Shown here: one piece after another, positions 16,754 through 22,956 of the stretch
Numbering within the stretch: position 1 is the first letter of the stretch
How the letters are laid out: the number at the start of each line of letters is the position of its first letter
Source: Micromonospora cathayae
GTDB lineage: Bacteria > Actinomycetota > Actinomycetes > Mycobacteriales > Micromonosporaceae
NCBI RefSeq assembly: GCF_028993575.1
Contig: NZ_CP118615.1
Span: forward strand, 4,121,001-4,185,000
Direction of reading: 5' to 3'
Length of the DNA: 64,000 nucleotides
The notes under the pieces: model-generated
Told to the model about the DNA's origin: nothing
The model's input: the letters and a program-made list of their open reading frames with translations, nothing else
Databases searched by the model: none
Program-made: the position numbers and the translations under genes

Positions 16754-16770
16754 CCGCCGGTACCCGGGCC

Positions 16771-16797
16771 ACCGCTCCGGCGTCGCGCCGGAGCGGT
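16771..16797 (+). terminator. Hairpin terminator after traR/dksA-like gene
   Basis: A 12-bp perfect stem (16771-16782 with 16786-16797) closes on a 3-nt loop. The distal arm covers GTG 16796, which argues that the DUF72 gene starts at ATG 16811 instead. Confidence 0.7.
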
Positions 16798-16810
16798 GAC
16801 CGTCGTCCCG

Positions 16811-17725
16811 ATGGGTGACATCCTGGTCGGCACGGCCTCGTGGACCGACCGCACCCTGCTGGAGTCCGGCTGGTACCCGGCCGGGGCGGACACGCCCGAG
16901 CGTCGGCTGGCCCACTACGCCCGGTGCTTCCCCATGGTCGAGGTGGACGCCACCTACTACGCCCCACCCGCCGAGCGGACCGCCCGGCTGTGGGCCGACC
17001 GTACCCCGGCCGCCTTCACCTTCAACGTCAAGGCGTTCAGCCTCCTCACCGGACACCCGACCCGGGTGTCCGCGCTGTACCGGGACCTGCGTCCGGAGAC
17101 CGGGAAGCGGACCGTCTACCCGGGCGACCTGCCCGCCCAGGCGTACGAGGAGGTCTGGACGCGCTTCCTCTCCGCGCTGGATCCGCTGGTGGCGGCGGGC
17201 AAGCTGGGTGTGCTGCTGTTCCAGTTCCCGCCCTGGTTCACCCTCCGGCGGGACAACAAGGAGTACCTGGTCGAGGTGGCGGGGCGCTGCGCGCCGCTGC
17301 GCCCGGCCTTCGAGTTCCGGCACGCCTCCTGGTTCGCCGGTGACAACGCCGCCGAGACCCTCGACCTGCTGCGCCGGCACCGGCTGACGTACGTCTGCGT
17401 GGACATGCCGCAGGGCCACCGCTCGTCGGTGCCGCCGGTGCTGGCGGCCACCACCGACCTGGCCGTGGTGCGTTTCCACGGGCACAGCGACAAGTGGACC
17501 AGCCGGGACATCCACGAGAAGTTCGGGTACCGCTACTCGGACCGGGAGCTGCGCGGGTGGGTGCCGCGGCTGCGCGAACTGGCCGACCGGGCGGACCGCA
17601 CCCACGTCCTCATGAACAACTGCTACCGGGACTACGCGCAGACCAACGCGGCCACCCTCGCCGGCCTGCTCGACACCGCCCACGCCGGCCCGCGGCGCAA
17701 GGGCGCACCGGCGCGGCGGGGCTGA
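16811..17725 (+). CDS. DUF72 domain-containing protein
   Basis: 304 aa from ATG 16811. TIM-barrel-like DUF72 signature: ILVGTASWTD near the N-terminus, YARCFPMVEVDATYYAPP, AFTFNVKAF, LGVLLFQFPPWF, FEFRHASWF, VCVDMPQG, VVRFHGHSDKW and the C-terminal MNNCYRDYAQTNA. Family members have a phosphoribosyl-isomerase-like fold, and their activity is not established. It stands alone between the TraR hairpin and a GC-rich 246-bp gap with no evident ORF. Confidence 0.88.
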   Translation: MGDILVGTASWTDRTLLESGWYPAGADTPERRLAHYARCFPMVEVDATYYAPPAERTARLWADRTPAAFTFNVKAFSLLTGHPTRVSALYRDLRPETGKRTVYPGDLPAQAYEEVWTRFLSALDPLVAAGKLGVLLFQFPPWFTLRRDNKEYLVEVAGRCAPLRPAFEFRHASWFAGDNAAETLDLLRRHRLTYVCVDMPQGHRSSVPPVLAATTDLAVVRFHGHSDKWTSRDIHEKFGYRYSDRELRGWVPRLRELADRADRTHVLMNNCYRDYAQTNAATLAGLLDTAHAGPRRKGAPARRG

Positions 17726-17971
17726 GCGGCGGCGACCCGTGGCTTTAGGCCCGGCTGACCGTCCGGGGCGTCGGGTCCGGGTGTCGGGGCCGGCCGGTGG
17801 TCCGGGCATCGGGGGCCGGGCGGCGGGCCCGGCCGGTGATCCGGGCGGCGGGAATCACCCGCCGAGGGTGAGGACGACTCACCCCGGTGCCGGGGACCGT
17901 GAGGGCGTGTGCGGTGGTGCGAGCCGGCCGCCGCGTGCGGCGCGACGACGGGCAGAACGGGGGTGCGCGAC

Positions 17972-18181
17972 GTGACGGTTCGAGTGGACCGCCGGCACGA
18001 CACGGTGGAGCGGCACGGCACGGTGGTGCGCGTGGCCGGGACGCCGAACCTGCGGCCCGGCTGCGTGGCCCGGCCCGGGCGGGTGAGCCCGACCCGGCAG
18101 TGGCGGGCCCCGGGCGCGCCACCACGGCGCGACGACCATCGACGGTGGGAGACCGACGGACGGGGGTGGGCACATGGCTAA
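17972..18181 (+). CDS. Candidate small basic protein overlapping the DUF2267 gene
   Basis: A 69-codon frame starts at GTG 17972, after GGGGGTG, and ends 8 nt inside the DUF2267 gene, the usual geometry of translationally coupled genes. The product is Arg-rich (RVDRRHDTVERHG at the start) with no recognisable domain. High GC makes such frames common by chance, so this is a weak call. Confidence 0.3.
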   Translation: MTVRVDRRHDTVERHGTVVRVAGTPNLRPGCVARPGRVSPTRQWRAPGAPPRRDDHRRWETDGRGWAHG

Positions 18182-18602
18182 CGAACCGAACTCGGTGTTC
18201 GAGTCATCGCTGGACAAGACGAATCTGATCCTCAAGGACATCGAACAGGCGTACGGCTGGTCCAAGGACCGCCGCAACCAGTCCTTCGCGGCGCTGCGTA
18301 CCGTCCTGCACCTGCTGCGCGACCGGCTGCCGGTGCAGGAGAGCGTCGAGTTCTCGGCGCAGCTGCCGGTGCTGGTGCGGGGCGTCTACTTCGACGGCTG
18401 GGACCCGTCGAACGTGCCGATCAAGCTCAACCGGGAGGACTTCCTGTTCGAGGTCCGGCAGGGCTTCCCGTACGAGACCGAGGGCGGCCCGGAACGGGTG
18501 GTGCAGGTGGTCCTGGACACCCTGCGCCGGCACGTCACCCAGGGCGAGTGGGCGGACGTACGGGCCACCATGCCGGGCGACCTGGCGAAGATGATTCCCT
18601 GA
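18174..18602 (+). CDS. DUF2267 domain-containing protein
   Basis: 142 aa from ATG 18174, a few bases after GGGGGTGGGCAC. All-helical DUF2267 protein: an N-terminal helix (VFESSLDKTNLILKDIEQAYGW), then RNQSFAALRTVLHLLRDRLPV, SAQLPVLVRGVYFDGWDPS and EGGPERVVQVVLDTLRRHV. Members look like two-repeat helical bundles of unknown function, often stress-related in context. It may be preceded by a small coupled ORF. The repeat-peptide gene lies 187 bp downstream on the same strand with its own promoter region. Confidence 0.88.
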   Translation: MANEPNSVFESSLDKTNLILKDIEQAYGWSKDRRNQSFAALRTVLHLLRDRLPVQESVEFSAQLPVLVRGVYFDGWDPSNVPIKLNREDFLFEVRQGFPYETEGGPERVVQVVLDTLRRHVTQGEWADVRATMPGDLAKMIP

Positions 18603-18789
18603 CCCGGTACGCGCCACCGGCGGGCCCGTCGGCGATCACCGGCGGGCCCGCCGCAGCGGCTGGGCCGATCCGCCGGTACGCCCGTGGCCTGCCGTCTACG
18701 GTGGGGTTAGAGAAGATCGCGCGGCGGGTACCACCGGCCGTACGACCACCCCCGACGTAGGGCGGGGCGGCACATCCGAGGGAGCACCG

Positions 18790-19032
18790 ATGGCACTCAA
18801 CGACGACGACATCACCACGACCGGCGGCGGCGGGGCGGAGGGTCCGGCCGACGGCGGTGCCACCCCCGGTCAGCAGGACGGCGGCGCCGACGGCGGGGCG
18901 GAGGGTCCGGCCGACGGCGGTGCCACCCCCGGTCAGCAGGACGGCGGCGCCGACGGCGGCGCGGAGGGCCCGGCTGACGGGGGCGCCACCCCGGGCCAGC
19001 AGGACGGCGGCGCCGACGGCGGCGCCCGGTAA
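18790..19032 (+). CDS. Short repeat peptide: leader plus three perfect 21-residue Gly/Asp/Ala repeats (RiPP-precursor-like)
   Basis: 80 aa from ATG 18790, after a GAGGGAG ribosome-binding site. Residues 1-15 are a leader-like start (MALNDDDITTTGGGG). Residues 16-78 are three identical copies of a 21-residue unit that begins AEGPADGG, continues ATPGQQDGG and ends ADGG; the protein ends in Ala-Arg. It has no cysteine, aromatic or basic residues except the last Arg. Sequences of this style have been labelled BatC in actinobacterial annotations, without proven function. A JmjC oxygenase gene starts 6 nt after the stop. The layout resembles a multi-core ribosomal peptide precursor with its modifying enzyme (inference). 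Confidence 0.82.
   Translation: MALNDDDITTTGGGGAEGPADGGATPGQQDGGADGGAEGPADGGATPGQQDGGADGGAEGPADGGATPGQQDGGADGGAR
18835..19023. repeat. Three 63-bp in-frame repeats inside the repeat-peptide gene
   Basis: Copies lie at 18835-18897, 18898-18960 and 18961-19023. Copies 1 and 2 differ at one base. Copy 3 differs from copy 2 at six third-codon positions, all synonymous. Confidence 0.95.
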
Positions 19033-19038
19033 CGCCTG

Positions 19039-20394
19039 ATGACGACCATCGACCCGCCGGGCGGCCGTGCTGGCCGCCCGGCGGTTCCGGCTGTCCCGAC
19101 CCGCGACTCCGCCGCTGCCGTCGGCTCCCTGGCTGCCTCCGCCGCTGTCGTCGACTCCGCCGGCACCGGCGCCCCGGCCGCCCTCGCCGCGTTGGCCCGG
19201 TGCGTGGCCGTCGAACCGGCGAAGTTCGCCGCCGCCCACTGGGGACGGGCCCCACTGCTGTCCCGGGCCGCCGAGCTACCCCGGCCGGCCGGCTTCACCG
19301 ACCTGCTCAGCCCCGCCGACGCCGACGAGCTGCTCAGCCGGCGCGGCCTGCGTACCCCGTTCCTGCGGATCGCCCGGGACGGCCAGCTCGTGCCGGCGGC
19401 GCGGTGGACCGGCGGTGGCGGGGCCGGCGCCGAGGTCGGCGACCAGGTGCTCGACGAACGGGTCATGGAGCAGTACGCCGACGGCGCGACCCTGGTCCTG
19501 CAGGGCCTGCACCGCACCTGGCCGCCGCTGATCGACCTGGCCCGCGACCTGGGTCTGGCCGTGGGGCAGCCGATGCAGGTCAACGCCTACCTCACCCCGC
19601 CCGGCAACCAGGGGTTCGCCACCCACTACGACACCCACGACGTCTTCGTGTTGCAGGTGGACGGCCGCAAACGGTGGCGGATCCACCCGCCGGTGCTGCC
19701 GGACCCGCTGGAACGGCAGCCCTGGGGCGGTCGGGCCGACGAGGTCTCCGCCACCGCCGAGGGTCCCGCCGCGCTCGACGTGGTGCTCGAACCCGGCGAC
19801 GCGCTCTACCTGCCGCGCGGCTGGCTGCACAGCGCCCAGGCGCAGGAGTCCAGCTCGCTGCACCTGACCATCGGGGTACGGGCGCTGACCCGGTACGCCA
19901 TCGTCGAGGAACTGCTCGGCCTCGCCGCCGAGGATCCCCGGCTGCGGGCCGGCGTGCCGTTCGGCACCGACCTGGCCGACCCGGAGGCGGTGGAACCCGA
20001 GCTGACCGAGACCGTCGACGCGCTCCGCGACTGGCTGCTGCGCGCCGACCCGGCGGCGGTCGCCGACCGGCTGCGTCAGCGTCTCTGGCCGGCGGCCCGA
20101 CCCGCGCCGATCCGCCCGCTCGCCCAGGCCGCCGCGATCCACGCGGTGAACCTCGACAGCACCCTCACCCTCCGCGCCGGGCTGCGGTGGCAGCTCGTCG
20201 GGGACGGCCCGGACCGGGTGGCCCTGCGGCTGTTCGACCGGACCATCAGCTGGCCGGCGGTGTGCGGGGAGGCGGTCCGGGCGTTGCTCACCGGCACGGT
20301 GTCCCGGGTCGGTGACCTGCCCGGCCTCGACGACCCCGACCGTGTCGTGGTCGCCCGCCGGCTGCTGCGCGAAGCCGTCGTCGTCCCCACCTGA
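19039..20394 (+). CDS. JmjC/cupin-4 domain Fe(II)/2-oxoglutarate oxygenase
   Basis: 451 aa from ATG 19039, 6 nt after the repeat-peptide stop. The first 50 residues are Ala/Pro-rich. The JmjC barrel carries the iron triad His196-x-Asp198 (in FATHYDTHD) and His264 (in LPRGWLHSA), plus Lys211 in DGRKRWRIHPP at the usual 2-oxoglutarate site. A C-terminal helical and winged-helix-like part follows, as in bacterial ribosomal-protein hydroxylases of the RoxA type. Such enzymes hydroxylate Arg, His, Asn or Asp side chains in proteins. Because the repeat peptide lies immediately upstream, that peptide is the likely substrate (inference); a ribosomal protein is the alternative. Confidence 0.88.
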   Translation: MTTIDPPGGRAGRPAVPAVPTRDSAAAVGSLAASAAVVDSAGTGAPAALAALARCVAVEPAKFAAAHWGRAPLLSRAAELPRPAGFTDLLSPADADELLSRRGLRTPFLRIARDGQLVPAARWTGGGGAGAEVGDQVLDERVMEQYADGATLVLQGLHRTWPPLIDLARDLGLAVGQPMQVNAYLTPPGNQGFATHYDTHDVFVLQVDGRKRWRIHPPVLPDPLERQPWGGRADEVSATAEGPAALDVVLEPGDALYLPRGWLHSAQAQESSSLHLTIGVRALTRYAIVEELLGLAAEDPRLRAGVPFGTDLADPEAVEPELTETVDALRDWLLRADPAAVADRLRQRLWPAARPAPIRPLAQAAAIHAVNLDSTLTLRAGLRWQLVGDGPDRVALRLFDRTISWPAVCGEAVRALLTGTVSRVGDLPGLDDPDRVVVARRLLREAVVVPT

Positions 20395-20401
20395 CCGGTC
20401 G

Positions 20402-20443
20402 CGTGCCGCCCCGGCACCCGCCCGTGCCGCCCCGGCACCCGCC
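20402..20443. repeat. Exact 21-bp tandem duplication containing small hairpins
   Basis: The 21-bp unit occurs twice without mismatch (20402-20422 and 20423-20443). Each copy contains GTGCC-GCCCC-GGCAC, a 5-bp stem with a 5-nt loop, just after the JmjC stop codon. It may act as a terminator or mRNA 3' end structure. Confidence 0.85.
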
Positions 20444-20532
20444 TCTTTGTGGGCAATCCGGCGCATTGCCCGCCATCGGGTCGGTCGCTGGTGGAGCCTG
20501 CCAGAGGGGAGGTACGCCGGAGGGAGGGCGCG

Positions 20533-22170
20533 GTGCGGGGACGGGACCGCCGGCTGCTCGGGTTGCTCGTCCTGACCAGCCTGTCCCCGATGACCGAGGC
20601 CGTCGTGCTGGTCGCGATGGGATTCCGGGCCGCCGAGGGACTGGCCCCGCAGAACGCCTCCGTGTGGCCGTACGACACCTACCACGACCTGCGCTGGCTG
20701 TACGTCTACCACGAATCCTGGCCGCACTTCCTGTTCTGGCTGGGCATGCTGGTGGTGAGCCGGGGCCTGTTCCACACCCTCCTGGTGGTGCTGGCCTGGC
20801 CGACGGAGGTACCCCGACCGCCGGTGCGCTGGCTGCTGCGGCGCAGCCTGGTCCTCGCCCTGGTGCTGGCCCTGTTCGTGACGCCGTGGGCGGTGGTCTC
20901 GGTGGCCGCGTCGGTGGTCGCGTTGTCCTGGGTGCTGCTGGCGTCGCTGCTGCCGATGGTGCTGCTGGCGCCGTTCCTGCAACGGGCCGCCGTGGTACCC
21001 GACTGGTGGCGGGGACTGCCGTCGGTGTCGATGGTCGGCTGGTCGCTGCTGAACTTCGTGGTGCTGACCGTGGCCGGGGCGTTGTGCTGGAGCGTGCCGG
21101 GCTGGTGGACGGTGCCGGTCGCGGCGGTGGCCGGGCTGGTGAACGGGCTGCTGTGGAACCGGACGATCCGCTCCGCGCTGCTGGTGTCCCGGGTCAGGTG
21201 GGCCCGGATCCCGGTCACCCCGCTGGCGGCGCTGCTGGCGCTCGCCGTACCGGCGGTCGTCCCGCTGCTGGTCAACGTGCTACCCGCCGGTGACCTGCAG
21301 ATCGAGGCGGTGGTGCTCGACCGCCGGCTGCCACCGGAGGTCGACCAGGCGGTGCTGGTGCTCGCCGGCTACGGCTCCGCCTACCACGGCGAGCGGCCCC
21401 CCGACCCACGGGTGCGGCGGTTCTCCTACCGGGGGCTGGGGCCGGACGGGCAGCCCCTGCCGTACGGTCCGCCGGACACCACCATCGCGGTCACCGAGAG
21501 CGTACGGCTGCTCGGGGAACAGGTGGACCGGCTGCACCAGGAGACCGGCCGGCCAATCGCCCTGGTCGGGGAGAGCGAGGGGGCCGTGGTCGCCCGCACC
21601 TACCTGGCCCGGCGTCCGCACCCGGCGGTCGAGTCGCTGGCCATGTTCAGCCCGTTGATCAACGCCGGACGGGCCTACTACCCGCCCCCGCACGTCGACC
21701 GGGGTTGGGGGGTGGTCACCGGCTGGCAACTGCGGGTCATGTTCGGGCTGGTCGACGTGCTCGGCGGTCCGGGCCAGGGGCCGGACGAGCCGTTCATCCG
21801 TTCGCTGCTCGACGACGCGCCGTTCTACCGCAACCAGCTCATGTGCCCGGTGCCCGGGGTCCGGGTGGTCGCCTTCCTGCCCACCACCACGGCCGCCGAG
21901 GCCCCACCCGGGGAGTTCAGCCGGATCCCGGTCTTCCAGATCCCCGGCGTCCACGGTGGGCTGCTCGGCCGGAATCTGGTGCAGAGCAGCCTGATCAGCT
22001 TTCTCGAAGGTAAGCAGGTGCAGCGGATCCGCAGCGACTACGGGCTGATCCAGCGGCTCGGGGCCGCCTGGCAGGCACCACCGCTGCCGCTCGCCGCCAA
22101 CCCGGCCTGGGCGGGCGACCCGCAGCCCGACCCCGCGTTCACCGGCCGGGTCTGCCTGCCGCCCCGCTGA
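20533..22170 (+). CDS. Integral membrane protein with C-terminal alpha/beta-hydrolase domain
   Basis: 545 aa from GTG 20533, 5-14 nt after GGAGGGAGGG. The N-terminal 270 residues contain about six hydrophobic segments (for example LVLALVLALFVTPWAVVSVAA and LLALAVPAVVPLLVNVL). The C-terminal 270 residues are an alpha/beta-hydrolase: VLVLAGYGSAYHG at the first strand, nucleophile elbow ALVGESEGAVVA with the GxSxG serine, and a late HGG motif (IPGVHGGLLG) that can provide the catalytic histidine. It would be a membrane-anchored esterase or lipase. It lies 138 bp after the JmjC gene on the same strand; a link to it is not shown. Confidence 0.8.
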   Translation: MRGRDRRLLGLLVLTSLSPMTEAVVLVAMGFRAAEGLAPQNASVWPYDTYHDLRWLYVYHESWPHFLFWLGMLVVSRGLFHTLLVVLAWPTEVPRPPVRWLLRRSLVLALVLALFVTPWAVVSVAASVVALSWVLLASLLPMVLLAPFLQRAAVVPDWWRGLPSVSMVGWSLLNFVVLTVAGALCWSVPGWWTVPVAAVAGLVNGLLWNRTIRSALLVSRVRWARIPVTPLAALLALAVPAVVPLLVNVLPAGDLQIEAVVLDRRLPPEVDQAVLVLAGYGSAYHGERPPDPRVRRFSYRGLGPDGQPLPYGPPDTTIAVTESVRLLGEQVDRLHQETGRPIALVGESEGAVVARTYLARRPHPAVESLAMFSPLINAGRAYYPPPHVDRGWGVVTGWQLRVMFGLVDVLGGPGQGPDEPFIRSLLDDAPFYRNQLMCPVPGVRVVAFLPTTTAAEAPPGEFSRIPVFQIPGVHGGLLGRNLVQSSLISFLEGKQVQRIRSDYGLIQRLGAAWQAPPLPLAANPAWAGDPQPDPAFTGRVCLPPR

Positions 22171-22287
22171 CCGGCGCGGCCTGCGGTCCGGCCCGCGCCT
22201 GCCGACCGGCCCCGAATGGCGCGGCCCTGGCCTGGCCGCAGCGCCGGTCGGCGCCGGTTCCGGCCCGGACGTAGCGTCGGACCAGGG

Positions 22288-22956
22288 TCAGCGGAGGCCG
22301 GTGACCAGCAGGAACGCGGTGGCGAGCAGCCCTGCCACCAGCACGATCGTCATCGGCCGGGGGCCCAGCACGGCGTGCCGGCGGTCGGCGAGCACCTTCG
22401 CCGGCCAGAGCCCGACCAACGGCCCGAGCAGCGACACCACCAGGGCGATCACCGGCAGCCCTACCGCCAGGTCACCGCCGTACCGCTCGCCGGCGGCCCG
22501 CGCGGCCATCGCCACCGCGTACGCGACCGTCGCGCCGAGCACCCCGCAGAGGGCCAGCAGCGGGTTCACCGAGCCGGGCAGGTCACCCGGCTGTCGGGTC
22601 CGGTCCAGCAGCTCCCGCGCCTGGTCCAGCCGCACCAGCGGGTCACCCGAGGCGTCCCGGGCCGGGCCGGGCGGGTCACCGAGCCGGCGGCCACCCGCGC
22701 CGATCCGCCCGCGCAGCACCTGCCACAGGTGGGCCGCCTCGGCGTCCACCCGCTCCACCAGCTCGGTCGCCTCGGCCACCTCCGTCTCGGCCCGACGGAC
22801 CTGCTCGGTGGCCTCCCGTACCGCCCGCTCGGCGGCGGCGCACTGCCGTTCGTGCCAGCTCGTCGCCTCGGCCCGCTGGGCCGCCGCGTGCGCGGTCAGC
22901 TCGGCCAGCCGGCGCAGGCAGGCGGCGTACGACTCACTGGTGACCGGTTCGTTCAT
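22288..22956 (-). CDS. Coiled-coil protein with C-terminal membrane helices (last gene of FtsK-like operon)
   Basis: 222 aa from ATG 22956, overlapping the FtsK-like gene stop by 4 nt (ATGA). Residues about 5-85 form a long charged helix with heptad character (RRLAELTAHAAAQRAEA and AAERAVREATEQVRRAETEV). The C-terminal 95 residues hold three or four hydrophobic segments (NPLLALCGVLGATVAYAVAM, LPVIALVVSLLGPLVGLWPA and MTIVLVAGLLATAFLLVTGL). I recognise no family. Coupling to the ATPase suggests it is the membrane anchor or channel component of the system. Confidence 0.82.
   Translation of the reverse strand: MNEPVTSESYAACLRRLAELTAHAAAQRAEATSWHERQCAAAERAVREATEQVRRAETEVAEATELVERVDAEAAHLWQVLRGRIGAGGRRLGDPPGPARDASGDPLVRLDQARELLDRTRQPGDLPGSVNPLLALCGVLGATVAYAVAMAARAAGERYGGDLAVGLPVIALVVSLLGPLVGLWPAKVLADRRHAVLGPRPMTIVLVAGLLATAFLLVTGLR

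Noticed and set aside
19039..20394. Housekeeping ribosomal-protein hydroxylase only
   Set aside because: Cannot be excluded, but the 6-nt spacing to the constrained repeat peptide makes a dedicated substrate more likely; kept as an alternative.
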